Positions 23,653 to 32,504 of a DNA stretch of 64,000 bases are shown one piece after another. The translations under genes were made by a program, and so were the position numbers. Numbering within the stretch: position 1 is the first letter of the stretch; each line of letters opens with the position of its first letter. The notes beneath the pieces are model-generated. The model searched no databases, was not told the origin of the DNA, and saw nothing but the letters and a program-made list of their open reading frames with translations. The stretch lies in assembly GCA_035468285.1 (NCBI GenBank), contig DATISY010000007.1, forward strand, positions 22,183-86,182, in the 5' to 3' direction. Source of the stretch: PALSA-555 sp035468285. GTDB taxonomy: Bacteria > Actinomycetota > Acidimicrobiia > IMCC26256 > PALSA-555.

Positions 23653-24512
23653 TGACGGCTCGCCTCATGCCCGGCGCGCCCGTCGCCGACGCTGTCTTCG
23701 CCGACCTCGCACCCCGAATCCGCGCCGTCGTCGCCGGCGGCCATCAACCGGGGCTCGGCACCATCCTCGTCGGCGAGGAGTCAGCCAGTGTCGGGTATGT
23801 CCGCATCAAGCATCAGAAGGCCGAGGAGATCGGCTGCGCGTCACCGCACATCCAGCTCCCCGATGACGCCACCCAAGCGGACCTGGTCGCAGCCATCCGC
23901 TCCTTCAACGACGACCCGGCGGTCGACGCCATGCTCGTCCAGCACCCCACGCCGCCCCAGATCGACTACGAAGCGGCACTCCTCGAGATGGACCCGGACA
24001 AGGACGCCGACGGGCTCCACCCGGTCAACATGGGCCGCCTCGCGCTGTCCATGGCCGGCCCCGTCCCGTGCACCCCCGCCGGAATCGAGGCCCTCCTCGC
24101 CCACTACGAGATCCCCATCGCCGGGCGGGAGGTCTGCATCCTCGGCCGCGGGGTCACGCTGGGGCGACCCCTCGCCATGCTGCTCTCCCAGAAGCGACCC
24201 ACGGCCAACGCCGCCGTGACGGTCGTGCACACCGGCGTCTCGGACTGGCCCCGCTACACCCAACGGGCCGAGGTCGTCATCGCCGCCGCCGGCGTCCCCG
24301 GGATCCTCCAGCCCGAGCACCTCACCCCCGGCGTCGTCGTCGTCGGGGGCGGGGTCCGGTACGAGGGCCGCAAGCTCCTCCCAGACGTCGACGAGCGCTG
24401 CGCCGAGGTGGCCGCCGCCATCACCCCCCGGGTGGGTGGCGTGGGACCCACCACAATCGCGATGCTGTTCCGGAACATGGTGGAGGCGGCTGAGAGGAGC
24501 AGGGCGGGGTGA
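23652..24512 (+). CDS. folD: Bifunctional methylenetetrahydrofolate dehydrogenase/cyclohydrolase
   Basis: A 286-residue FolD that interconverts 5,10-methylene-THF and 10-formyl-THF using NADP. The catalytic lysine is in GYVRIKHQKAEEIG, followed by VQHPTP (usually VQLPLP), DKDADGLHP and PCTPAGI. The nucleotide-binding loop reads LGRGVTLGRPLA where most FolDs have GRSxxVGxP. It ends GGVGPTTIAMLFRN. The ATG overlaps the purH stop by one base. Position after purN and purH links one-carbon supply to purine synthesis. Confidence 0.94.
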   Translation: MTARLMPGAPVADAVFADLAPRIRAVVAGGHQPGLGTILVGEESASVGYVRIKHQKAEEIGCASPHIQLPDDATQADLVAAIRSFNDDPAVDAMLVQHPTPPQIDYEAALLEMDPDKDADGLHPVNMGRLALSMAGPVPCTPAGIEALLAHYEIPIAGREVCILGRGVTLGRPLAMLLSQKRPTANAAVTVVHTGVSDWPRYTQRAEVVIAAAGVPGILQPEHLTPGVVVVGGGVRYEGRKLLPDVDERCAEVAAAITPRVGGVGPTTIAMLFRNMVEAAERSRAG

Positions 24513-24730
24513 GCAGCGAGCCGACACCGGCCGCGACCCCGGACGCGGAGTGCCCCTTGTGTGCCACGCCTGTCGCCTGGCAGGCCAAACGGTGCCCGGA
24601 GTGTGGCTGGTCGCTCGCCGGCGTCAACGGCCGTCCCGGTCCGTACTCGAAAGCTGCGCTGTGGTGGACTGGCGGCGGCTTTCTCGCGGTCTACCTCATC
24701 ACCTTGGCGATCGTCGCCTTGACGCACTGA
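24509..24730 (+). CDS. Small zinc-ribbon membrane protein
   Basis: A 73-residue protein with two CxxC pairs (CPLC and CPEC, 15 residues between them) forming a zinc ribbon, then a single transmembrane segment at the C terminus (about residues 50-70). The zinc ribbon would face the cytosol. Function unknown. The GTG overlaps the folD stop by four bases, so it is translationally coupled to the purine/folate unit. Confidence 0.75.
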   Translation: MSSEPTPAATPDAECPLCATPVAWQAKRCPECGWSLAGVNGRPGPYSKAALWWTGGGFLAVYLITLAIVALTH

Positions 24731-24764
24731 CCCGCGTCGACCCCCCGAAGCGAGCAGGAGTCCC

Positions 24765-25967
24765 ATGGCCGAACTGATCACGATGGTGGACGGCACCTTG
24801 ACTGTCCCGGACGAACCGATCATCCCGTTCATCGAGGGCGACGGCACCGGCGTCGACATCTGGCCCGCCGCGAAGCGGGTCCTCGACGCCGCCATCGAGA
24901 AGTCCTACCAAGGTCGCCGCCGCGTGGCGTGGACCGAGGTGCTCGCCGGCGAGAAGGCGTTCCGCGAGACCGGCAGCTGGCTTCCCGACGAGACCGTGGA
25001 ATCGTTCCGCGAGCACCTCATCGGCATCAAGGGCCCGCTGACGACCCCAGTTGGCGGCGGAATCCGCTCCCTGAACGTCGCCTTGCGCCAGATCCTCGAC
25101 CTTTACGTGTGTCTCCGCCCGGTCCAGTACTACCCCGGGGTCCCATCGCCGGTGAAGCGCCCCGAGCTGGTCGACATGGTCATCTTCCGGGAGAACACCG
25201 AAGACATCTACGCCGGCCTCGAGGTCGAAGAAGGCACCCCCGAGGCCAAGAAGCTCATCGAGGTCTTCAAACGAGAGCTCAACTGGACCATCCGTGAGGA
25301 CTCGGGGATCGGGATCAAACCGATCTCGGTCACCGGCTCGAAACGGCTCATCCGCGCTGCGATCCAGTACGCGGTCAAGCAACACCGGGCCAGCGTCACC
25401 CTCGTCCACAAGGGCAACATCCAGAAGTTCACCGAGGGTGCGTTCCGGAACTGGGGCTATGAGCTCGTCCGCGAGGAGTTCGCCGACGTCGCCGTGGGAT
25501 GGGACGACTGCAACGGCGACCCCGGCAACAAGGTCCTCGTCAAGGACAACATCGCCGACATCACCCTGCAGCAGGTGCTGACACGCCCCGACGACTTCGA
25601 CGTCATCGCGACCACGAACCTCAACGGGGACTACCTCTCCGACGCGCTCGCCGCGCAGGTCGGAGGGATCGGGATCGCCCCCGGCGGCAACATCAACTAC
25701 GTCACCGGCCACGGCATCTTCGAGGCGACGCACGGGACCGCCCCCAAATACGCGGGGCAGGACAAAGTCAACCCATCCTCGGTGCTGCTCTCGGGCGTCA
25801 TGATGCTCGAGCACCTCGGGTGGGACGAGCCCGCCACCCTGATCACCAAAGCGTTCGAAGCCACCATCTCGGACAAGGTCGTGACCTACGACTTCGCCCG
25901 GCTGATGGACGGCGCCCACGAGGTCAAGACCTCGGAGTTCGCCGAAGCCGTCGTCGATCACATGTGA
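24765..25967 (+). CDS. icd: NADP-dependent isocitrate dehydrogenase
   Basis: A 400-residue TCA-cycle enzyme that oxidises isocitrate to 2-oxoglutarate. It resembles the Escherichia coli type: PFIEGDGTGVDIWP at the N terminus, the isocitrate-binding serine in RSLNVALRQ, FRENTEDIYAG, VHKGNIQKFTEG with the catalytic Lys, and ATHGTAPKYAG in the coenzyme site. The ATG has GCAGGAG upstream. In E. coli the equivalent serine is phosphorylated by AceK; no such kinase is seen here. Confidence 0.95.
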   Translation: MAELITMVDGTLTVPDEPIIPFIEGDGTGVDIWPAAKRVLDAAIEKSYQGRRRVAWTEVLAGEKAFRETGSWLPDETVESFREHLIGIKGPLTTPVGGGIRSLNVALRQILDLYVCLRPVQYYPGVPSPVKRPELVDMVIFRENTEDIYAGLEVEEGTPEAKKLIEVFKRELNWTIREDSGIGIKPISVTGSKRLIRAAIQYAVKQHRASVTLVHKGNIQKFTEGAFRNWGYELVREEFADVAVGWDDCNGDPGNKVLVKDNIADITLQQVLTRPDDFDVIATTNLNGDYLSDALAAQVGGIGIAPGGNINYVTGHGIFEATHGTAPKYAGQDKVNPSSVLLSGVMMLEHLGWDEPATLITKAFEATISDKVVTYDFARLMDGAHEVKTSEFAEAVVDHM

Positions 25968-26046
25968 CCGCTCGAATGGAGCGGGCCCGCCGACCGTCCT
26001 CATCCAAACCGCGGCCCGACGCCGAATGGTGGGAGAGGAGGCACGC

Positions 26047-26850
26047 GTGCTGCTCGCCGAGCTGAACATCCGCCACAGTCGCCGTCATCAGCCCACCCGC
26101 CGGGTCGCGCTCGGGGACACGTACCTCCCCACCAGCGGCGCCGCGTTCGGCGCGGTCCTCCTCGGGGCCGTCGTCGCCGAGCACCTCGACGACCTCGACG
26201 AGGACCAGCGTGAGCTCCTCCCCCGACTCCTCCACGACGCCCGCGACGGTCTGGGGGTGCCGCGCATCGCGCTCCGCTACCGGCTCCAGACCGACACGCA
26301 CGGCCTGGACCGCTCCCGTCACCGGATCATCAGCGAATCGCCCGGCTCGAACGACCGGCCTGCGGCGTTGATCCTCGAGTTCGACGAGCACGCCGCCGGC
26401 GCCCCCCAGCTGATCGGCGCCGTGATGGCAGCCGCCGCCCTCCCCTCGTCGGCCCGGCAGGTCGCGCTCCGAGCGATCGAATCGTCGGTCATGCGACCCG
26501 TGCTCCCCGAGGGGCTCACCGTCCGGCGCCTCGCGGAGGGCGTCCCCGGTCTCCAGCCCTTCGCGCCCCTGCGGGGCGCGGAGGAGCCCGACACCGACGC
26601 GCTGTGGCGCGGCGTGCCCGCGGAGCGCCGCTGGGCGATGGAGGTCCTCGGGATGCGGGCCGGGATGCCCCTCGGTCGTACCGATGTCCAGGCTCGCTTC
26701 CGGCGGCTGGTTCGCTTGGCGCACCCCGACCAGGGAGGCGCTCGGGACGGGGCCGCCGAGCGACTCGCCGAGCTGCGCGAGGCCCGGGAGCTCCTCCTCT
26801 CGCTCGTGCGGACCAGACCAGACTCGGCCGAAGCGCAGCGCACCGGGTAG
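26047..26850 (+). CDS. J-domain-like protein
   Basis: A 267-residue cytosolic protein whose last 70 residues form a DnaJ-like domain: RFRRLVRLAHPDQGG with the HPD tripeptide needed to stimulate Hsp70 ATPase, followed by a helix with LAELREARELL. The first 190 residues have no family I recognise. The GTG at 26047 is chosen because AGAGGAGG (26034-26041) sits five bases upstream. Its TAG stop is part of the probable mdh promoter hexamer. Confidence 0.8.
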   Translation: MLLAELNIRHSRRHQPTRRVALGDTYLPTSGAAFGAVLLGAVVAEHLDDLDEDQRELLPRLLHDARDGLGVPRIALRYRLQTDTHGLDRSRHRIISESPGSNDRPAALILEFDEHAAGAPQLIGAVMAAAALPSSARQVALRAIESSVMRPVLPEGLTVRRLAEGVPGLQPFAPLRGAEEPDTDALWRGVPAERRWAMEVLGMRAGMPLGRTDVQARFRRLVRLAHPDQGGARDGAAERLAELREARELLLSLVRTRPDSAEAQRTG

Positions 26851-26853
26851 GTT
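26848..26853 (+). promoter_or_regulatory. mdh -10 element
   Basis: TAGGTT overlaps the stop codon of the J-domain gene and lies eight bases before the mdh ATG, in the spacing range for leaderless transcripts in this genome. Confidence 0.5.
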
Positions 26854-26861
26854 CCCGAGCC

Positions 26862-27848
26862 ATGCCGAACCCACCCGTCCATGTCGCGGTCACCGGGGCC
26901 GCAGGCCAGATCGGCTACGCCCTAGTGCACCGCATCGCGGCCGGGGAGCTCCTCGGCCCGGAGCAACCGGTCGTGCTGCGCCTCCTCGAGATCGAGCCCG
27001 CCATGAAGGCGCTCGATGGGCTCGTGATGGAGCTCGAGGACGGCGCCCACGCGCTGCTCGAAGGCATCGAGGCCACCTCCGATGTCAACCACGCGTTCAA
27101 CGGCGCGTCGTGGTGCCTGCTCGTCGGGTCCGTTCCCCGCAAGGCCGGGATGGAACGGCGCGACCTCCTGTCCATCAACGGTGGGATCTTCGGGCCCCAG
27201 GGGCGTGCGATCAACGCCCACGCGGCGCCGGACGTGCGGGTGCTCGTCGTCGGGAATCCCTGCAACACCAACTGCCTCATCGCCCGGTCGAACGCGCCTG
27301 ACGTTCCCGACGACCGGTGGTTCGCCATGATGCGCCTCGATGAGAACCGGGCCAAGTCCCAGCTCGCCAAGAAGGCCGGCGTGCCGACCCGCGCCGTGAC
27401 GAACATGGCGATCTGGGGCAACCACTCCGCCACCCAGTTCCCCGACTGCTTCCACGCCCGAATCGACGGTCGCCACGTCCCCGAGGTGATCACGGATCAC
27501 GACTGGTTGCGGGGCCCGTTCATGGACACCGTGCAGAAGCGTGGCGCCGCCGTGATCGAGGCCCGAGGTGCGTCGTCCGCCGCGTCTGCCGCGCACGCCG
27601 CGATCGAATCCGTCAAGAGCATCTGGCAGCCCACCCCCGAGGGTGACTGGCACTCGCTGGCCGTCGTCAGCCACGACGAGTACGGCGTTCCCGAAGGCCT
27701 TCAGTTCGGGTTCCCCGTCCGAAGCGACGGGACCTCCTGGACCATCGTCGAGAGAATCCAGCACGACGACTTCGCCAGCGAGCGGATCACTGCCACCACC
27801 AACGAGCTCCTCGAGGAGCGGCACGAGGTGCTCGAGCTGCTCGGCTGA
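26862..27848 (+). CDS. mdh: Malate dehydrogenase
   Basis: A 328-residue NAD-dependent malate dehydrogenase of the actinobacterial/cytosolic type. The Rossmann loop is VTGAAGQIGYAL, followed by LVGSVPRKAGMERRDLL, VVGNPCNTN, the substrate-binding Arg in MRLDENRAKSQLA, and the catalytic His in IWGNHSATQFPD. It closes the TCA cycle with the sucCD and icd genes upstream. The ATG follows a TAGGTT element by eight bases. Confidence 0.96.
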   Translation: MPNPPVHVAVTGAAGQIGYALVHRIAAGELLGPEQPVVLRLLEIEPAMKALDGLVMELEDGAHALLEGIEATSDVNHAFNGASWCLLVGSVPRKAGMERRDLLSINGGIFGPQGRAINAHAAPDVRVLVVGNPCNTNCLIARSNAPDVPDDRWFAMMRLDENRAKSQLAKKAGVPTRAVTNMAIWGNHSATQFPDCFHARIDGRHVPEVITDHDWLRGPFMDTVQKRGAAVIEARGASSAASAAHAAIESVKSIWQPTPEGDWHSLAVVSHDEYGVPEGLQFGFPVRSDGTSWTIVERIQHDDFASERITATTNELLEERHEVLELLG

Positions 27849-27893
27849 GCCAGGATCCGCCACCCTTGTCGGGCGGCGGGTCACGATGAGGTC

Positions 27894-28550
27894 GTGGCGT
27901 TGACCGACGGTGACGAGCACGGGCGGGGTCTCGATCGTTCCGTGAGCTTCAGCGACGCGGTCTTCGCGATCGCCATCACGCTGCTGGTCCTGAGCTTTCG
28001 GCTGCCCAACGTTCCGTCCCATGGCGCCGACGCGCGCTTGCTGGACGACTTGATGGACGAGTCTGGAACCTTCTTCGGCTTCGCGGTGAGCTTCTACGTG
28101 ATCGCCCGATACTGGATGACCCACCATCGGCTTTCGATCCTGTTGCGCCAGGTCGACTCGACATTCGTCGGATTGAACCTCGTGCTGCTGGCCTCTGTCG
28201 TGTTCCTGCCGTTCCCGACCGAGGTCATGGGCAACTACGGCAACACCCGGACGGCGGTCGTGTTCTACGGGCTGGCGATGACGGTCACCGGGCTGCTCTC
28301 GACGTGCGTGTGGCAGTACGCGTCGGTGCGGGGTCTGATGGACCCGCGCGTGACGCCAGAATGGCGGCGCGCCGTCTTGATCCGCGGGTTGTCCGTTCCC
28401 GCCGTGTTCGCCTCGTCGGTCGCCATCGCGTTCGTGAGTCCCACCGTCGCCCCGTACTGGTGGCTCCTGCTGGTGTTGCAACGGCCCGTGTTCCGGCGAC
28501 TGCTTCCTGGTCTGGACGATCCCTTTGGGTCCCCGGCCCGCAACGGGTGA
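27894..28550 (+). CDS. TMEM175-like potassium channel family protein
   Basis: A 218-residue integral membrane protein. The first segment contains RSVSFSDAVFAIAITLLVL, which is the R-FSD signature of the bacterial TMEM175 (DUF1211) family, tetrameric potassium-leak channels. About six transmembrane segments are predicted, with a conserved W in MTHHR and a C-terminal PYWWLL. It starts at a GTG after mdh; a CCGCC-N10-GGCGG hairpin lies between them. It converges on pspA with six bases between stops. Confidence 0.85.
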   Translation: MALTDGDEHGRGLDRSVSFSDAVFAIAITLLVLSFRLPNVPSHGADARLLDDLMDESGTFFGFAVSFYVIARYWMTHHRLSILLRQVDSTFVGLNLVLLASVVFLPFPTEVMGNYGNTRTAVVFYGLAMTVTGLLSTCVWQYASVRGLMDPRVTPEWRRAVLIRGLSVPAVFASSVAIAFVSPTVAPYWWLLLVLQRPVFRRLLPGLDDPFGSPARNG

Positions 28551-28556
28551 ACCCGT

Positions 28557-29345
28557 TCAGGAGGTGGAGCCGTCGGCGGTTTCGGCCCCGGTTTGCGGCT
28601 CGGGAGACGGTGTGCCCGGTGGTGACGACAACCCGAGCTCGGAGCGGAGCTCGCTGAGCCGGGCCTGGGCCTCGGCGCTCATCTGTGCCTGCTCCACCTC
28701 GAGCATCTTGGTGTCCACCGACGTGCCGGTGAGCTCTGACGCCGCCTGGGCGCGTGCGACGCGACGGTCGATCTTGGTGCGGACCTCCTCGAACGTGGGG
28801 ACGTCCTCGCCCACCGTCTCGGAGAGCTGCGTCATCGCGGTGTTCATCTCTTCTTGCATCTTCGCCTGGTCGAGTTGGCTCAGCAGCTGCTCGCGCTCGG
28901 CGAACTTCTTCTGCAGCGCGGCGGCGTTCTGGGCGACCGCGGCCCTTGCTCGCTCGGACGCCTGCGTGGCGTCGAGGAGCTGCTGCTTGAGCTGAGCGAC
29001 CTGGGCTTCGAGGCTGATGATCTTGTTCGCGAAGGCCTCCGCGGCGGCGGTGAAGTTGGTCGCCTTGTCGCGGTTCCCGTCCCGGGACTCCTGGTCCGCG
29101 AGGAGGAGAGCCTGACGGGCGGAGGCGTTCGACTTCTCGTACTCCTCGATCGCCCGGTCCAGCCGCAGCTGGATCTGCTTCTGGTTTGCGATCACGTTCG
29201 TGGCCTGCTCGGTCAGCCGCTTGTGCTGCTGGCGTGCCTCGCGGATCGCCTGCTCCAGCTGGACCTTCGGGTCGGCGGATTCGTCGAGTCTCATGCCGAG
29301 CTTGGCGGCGAGGTATCTCCACCAGCGCTGCAGGGCCTTGAACAT
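28557..29345 (-). CDS. pspA: PspA/IM30 family membrane-stress protein
   Basis: A 262-residue, almost wholly helical protein of the ESCRT-III-like PspA/Vipp1 family, which coats and stabilises the inner face of the cytoplasmic membrane. An amphipathic N-terminal helix (FKALQRWWRYLAAKLG) is followed by long coiled coil rich in Ala, Gln and Glu, and a Pro/Ser tail. On the minus strand a TAGGCT element (29357-29352) lies six bases before the ATG, so the transcript is probably leaderless. Confidence 0.93.
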   Translation of the reverse strand: MFKALQRWWRYLAAKLGMRLDESADPKVQLEQAIREARQQHKRLTEQATNVIANQKQIQLRLDRAIEEYEKSNASARQALLLADQESRDGNRDKATNFTAAAEAFANKIISLEAQVAQLKQQLLDATQASERARAAVAQNAAALQKKFAEREQLLSQLDQAKMQEEMNTAMTQLSETVGEDVPTFEEVRTKIDRRVARAQAASELTGTSVDTKMLEVEQAQMSAEAQARLSELRSELGLSSPPGTPSPEPQTGAETADGSTS

Positions 29346-29386
29346 GGCGCGAGCCTACGTCGTGGTGATCGTGTCGGCGGATCTGG

Positions 29387-30769
29387 TCATCCCGGCGGCG
29401 TCGACGCGGGGAACGGCTCAGCCGGGGGTACGTCGGCAGCGGTCAGGGTGACGAGCTCCGCGTCGGTCGGCGAGTCGAGCTCGACGACTCGGCTGGCCTG
29501 ACGGGTGACACACGCCTCGAAGAGGGTTCGGGCGAGGCGACCGTTCCCGAAGCTCGCGCCGCGCGGCTGGGCGGCGAACCACGACTTCACCGCCGGGCGG
29601 GCCTCCTCGGCGAGGGTGTAGTGATTGGCGTCGCTGAGGGACTCGAAGATCGCGACCAGCTCGTCGTCGGTGTAGTCGGGGAACTCGATCGTCTTGGTGA
29701 ACCGGGAGCGCAGCCCCGGGTTCGAGTCGAGGAACGTCCTCATCGGCCCCGGGTAGCCGGCGACGACGACGACCAGGTCGGCCCGGTCGTCCTCCATCCG
29801 CTTCAACAGCACGGAGACCGCCTCGGACCCGAAGTCGTGCTCGGAACCGCCGGTCAGCGCGTACGCCTCGTCGACGAACAGCACGCCACCGCGCGCCTCG
29901 TCGCAGAGCGCGTTGACCTTCGAGGCGGTCTGACCGACGTAGCCGGCCACCAGCCCGGACCGGTCGGTTTCGACGAGATGCCCGCGTGACACGACGTGCA
30001 GGACCGCGTCAACCCGGGCGATCAGCCGCGCCACCGTAGTCTTGCCGGTCCCGGGGTTGCCGACGAACACCAGGTGCCGGCTTTGATCGACGACGGGCAA
30101 GCCCCGGTCCCGCCGCAACCCCTCGACCCGGGCGAGGTTGGTGAGCAGACGCACCTCGGTCTTGACCGGGTCGAGACCGATCAGGGCGTCGAGCTCGGCC
30201 AGCAGTGACTCGATGGTGTCCGGTGGGCCTTCCCGTTGCCGGTCGCGGGGCGGGCTGTCCGCCCCGCTGCGGTCGACCCCTGCGCCGCGCAGCCGTCGCA
30301 GCAGCATCGAGCGGAGCGTGTCGACGGCAAGGAGCTCGTCACGGGTTGGGACGGGGTCGATCGCGCAGACGGCGTGGGCGATGCGCATCGCGCCGTCGTA
30401 GTAGCGCCAGCCGTGTGCCGTGTGGTCACGTGCGTCGGCGGCGACGATGGTCTCGAAGAGCGGGGAGGGCGTGATGGGGAACGCGCGGTGTTGACTGATG
30501 ACCGCGCTGGTGCGGAGCTGCGTCGGCGTCGCGGTGCGCAGCGATTCGATCCATGGTGCGAGCGCCTCGGCGAAGGCCCGTAGCTCGGCGTCGCTCGGGT
30601 GGCCGTCCGCGGCGATGATCGCGGCGGCGACGGCCTGCGCCTCCAGCGCGGCGTCGAGTGCCGACGCCGCGCCGTCGGCCGGGGTCTCGGCGCGCCGACG
30701 GAGGTCGCCTAAGACGTGCCGGAGGTCGGCGACGAACGCCCGGACTGGCTCGTCGAGGAGGCCTGCCAC
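29387..30769 (-). CDS. AAA+ ATPase, CbbX/SpoVK/EccA-like
   Basis: A 460-residue protein with a helical N-terminal half (about 1-200) and a C-terminal AAA+ domain of the CbbX/EccA group. Walker A is GNPGTGKTTVARL, Walker B is GGVLFVDEAYAL, sensor 1 follows as VVVVAGYP, and RSRFTKTIEFPDY leads into sensor 2 with NGRLARTLFE. EccA works in type VII secretion and CbbX activates Rubisco; neither partner is visible here, so the role is open. It starts at a GTG with GGGAGGATG upstream, and its first 61 bases overlap the 3' end of the hydrolase gene. Confidence 0.88.
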   Translation of the reverse strand: MAGLLDEPVRAFVADLRHVLGDLRRRAETPADGAASALDAALEAQAVAAAIIAADGHPSDAELRAFAEALAPWIESLRTATPTQLRTSAVISQHRAFPITPSPLFETIVAADARDHTAHGWRYYDGAMRIAHAVCAIDPVPTRDELLAVDTLRSMLLRRLRGAGVDRSGADSPPRDRQREGPPDTIESLLAELDALIGLDPVKTEVRLLTNLARVEGLRRDRGLPVVDQSRHLVFVGNPGTGKTTVARLIARVDAVLHVVSRGHLVETDRSGLVAGYVGQTASKVNALCDEARGGVLFVDEAYALTGGSEHDFGSEAVSVLLKRMEDDRADLVVVVAGYPGPMRTFLDSNPGLRSRFTKTIEFPDYTDDELVAIFESLSDANHYTLAEEARPAVKSWFAAQPRGASFGNGRLARTLFEACVTRQASRVVELDSPTDAELVTLTAADVPPAEPFPASTPPG

Positions 30770-31707
30770 GCGCCCATCCTCCCATCCGTGAACCGGGGAC
30801 CGTCGAGCCACGTCTCGATCTCGTCGATGATCAGGCCGGGGTCCTCGAGCTGGGGGGCGTGCCCTCGTCCGTCCAGCACCCGCAGGTCGATCGGGTGCAG
30901 CCGGGCCGCGTGTCGGGCGGCTTCCACGGCCACGAGGCGGTCCTCTGACCCGTGGATCAGCAGCGTCGGTCGCAGGCGGGCGGCGCGGCCCAGATCTCGG
31001 TGCAGTCCCCACGCCAGGTAGCGGACGAGCGAGCGTGCTGCGCCCGCGTAGGCGCCGGGCGCTTCGGGCCATCGGAGCCGTTCCGCGGTCAGCTGCACCA
31101 TGCGGCGCCGGAGGTCGGGGTCGAGCTGGTGGGCCTGGGTGAGGCTCGCTTGCAGCGACGCGTCGACGAGTCGTTCCGCTCCGAGGGTTCGGGACCGCCA
31201 CGCGACGACGCCGGTGCCGACCGCGGGGACCGCGAGGGGAGCGAGCCACGCGAACCGCAGCCAGTCCGCCAGGCCCGGTCGCGGGTGCGGCACCGCTGGG
31301 TTCAGCATCACCAGACCCGTCACGACCTCGGGGTGCGCGGCGGCGACACCGATGCCGATGGTCGCGCCCATCGAGTTCCCGACGAGCAGCGCGGGTCCGT
31401 ACTCTTCGCGAAGCAACGCGCCCAGCACCTGGCGCTGGGTCTCGAGGCTGGAGGACCGCTCGGGCGCCCGGGTCCGGCCGAACCCGACGAAGTCGAGGGC
31501 GATGACCGTGGCACGGAGCCGCTTCGCGAGGGGCCCCGCCATCGGCTCCCATGACAGCGTGTGTGCGCCGAGCCCGTGGAGCAGCAGCACCCGTCGTCCC
31601 GGCGCTGCGTCGGGCGGTGACCACGCTTCGGTGTGCACCCGAACGCCGTCGGCGACGACGATCCGGGTCGTCCCGGGCGCCGTGTCCCGAGCGGAGGCGT
31701 GCAACAT
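30709..31707 (-). CDS. Alpha/beta hydrolase
   Basis: A 332-residue alpha/beta-hydrolase fold enzyme of unknown substrate. The oxyanion segment is LLHGLGAH, the nucleophile elbow VGNSMGAT, the acid lies after LLIHGSEDRLV, and the histidine is in DGRGHAPQLE. The last 20 codons overlap the start of the AAA+ gene in another frame, so the Ser/Thr-rich C-terminal tail (SSTSQSGRSS) may be a by-product of overlap rather than selected. A TAACCT element lies eight bases upstream of the ATG on the minus strand. Confidence 0.86.
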   Translation of the reverse strand: MLHASARDTAPGTTRIVVADGVRVHTEAWSPPDAAPGRRVLLLHGLGAHTLSWEPMAGPLAKRLRATVIALDFVGFGRTRAPERSSSLETQRQVLGALLREEYGPALLVGNSMGATIGIGVAAAHPEVVTGLVMLNPAVPHPRPGLADWLRFAWLAPLAVPAVGTGVVAWRSRTLGAERLVDASLQASLTQAHQLDPDLRRRMVQLTAERLRWPEAPGAYAGAARSLVRYLAWGLHRDLGRAARLRPTLLIHGSEDRLVAVEAARHAARLHPIDLRVLDGRGHAPQLEDPGLIIDEIETWLDGPRFTDGRMGAWQASSTSQSGRSSPTSGTS

Positions 31708-31725
31708 GAGGAGTGAGGTTACGCG

Positions 31726-31731
31726 TACGCT
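31726..31731 (+). promoter_or_regulatory. Leaderless -10 element before hypothetical gene
   Basis: TACGCT stands eight bases before the GTG at 31740. It is back to back with a minus-strand TAACCT (31721-31716) serving the hydrolase, giving a compact 32-base divergent promoter. Confidence 0.5.
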
Positions 31732-31739
31732 CCCCGACG

Positions 31740-32504
31740 GTGACCGATCGGGGTCTCACGGACGGGTCCGAGCGGTGGACGCTCGAGTTCGCCCGGCCCG
31801 ACGGGACCGGCGGCTTCGCCCGCCTGAGCGGGAACGGCGAGCGCTCGTCGTACTGGGCCGCGCTGGTGTCCCCGAGCTGGGGCACGGTGGTGGTGCACTA
31901 CCACGGGCTCGCCGCCCCGCGCCATCCCCGGCTGCTCGCGGTCCGTGGCGACGGCCTCTGGGCTGAGCTCGTCGAGGAGACGGCGGCGGAACACTGGTCC
32001 GCGGGCCTCGAGGCGTTCGGGCTCCGTCTCGATGACCCACTCGACGCGGAGGGCGACGGCCGAGGGGAGCGGCTCCCGGTCGGGTTCGACCTGGAGTGGG
32101 AGGTCGGTCGCGGGACCGGCGGGGTGGTCCACGGCGACCTCCTCGTGGCCCGAGACCGGGTCGAGTTCGAGGGCGTGGGTCGCTTCGCGCGCGAGGTGAT
32201 CGTGCCCGATCCGGGGAGCGAGTCGCGCCGGGTCTCGTGGCGGCGCGGCCCCGACGATGGGGACAGCGCCTCCGGTGAAGCGGTGGGTGTCGTCGACGAC
32301 GCCCGGGGCCTCCCGGTCGCGGTCCACGTCGGCGGGCGGGCCTTCTCGGTTTCGGCGGTCGTCGTCCAGCCCCCCGTCGGGCCGCCGGCCGCCGGCCGCC
32401 TCGTGCGAGCGCTCGTCGTGGGCGAGGCCGGCTGCGGATGGCTCGAGCGCGACCAACCGGGGGCGGTTCGTCGAGGTGCCAGCCGAGAGGACAGGATGCG
32501 GTGA
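31740..32504 (+). CDS. Conserved-looking hypothetical protein
   Basis: A 254-residue protein that I do not recognise. The sequence is beta-rich and soluble, with alternating segments such as WTLEFARPDGTGGFARLS, VVVHYHGLAAPRHP and a WRRG motif; there is no signal peptide or membrane segment. Codon use matches the neighbours, it has a well-placed TACGCT promoter, and its stop overlaps the MOSC gene start (TGATG), which together support it as real. The GTG at 31740 is chosen over an upstream in-frame start at 31713 because of the promoter position. Confidence 0.7.
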   Translation: MTDRGLTDGSERWTLEFARPDGTGGFARLSGNGERSSYWAALVSPSWGTVVVHYHGLAAPRHPRLLAVRGDGLWAELVEETAAEHWSAGLEAFGLRLDDPLDAEGDGRGERLPVGFDLEWEVGRGTGGVVHGDLLVARDRVEFEGVGRFAREVIVPDPGSESRRVSWRRGPDDGDSASGEAVGVVDDARGLPVAVHVGGRAFSVSAVVVQPPVGPPAAGRLVRALVVGEAGCGWLERDQPGAVRRGASREDRMR

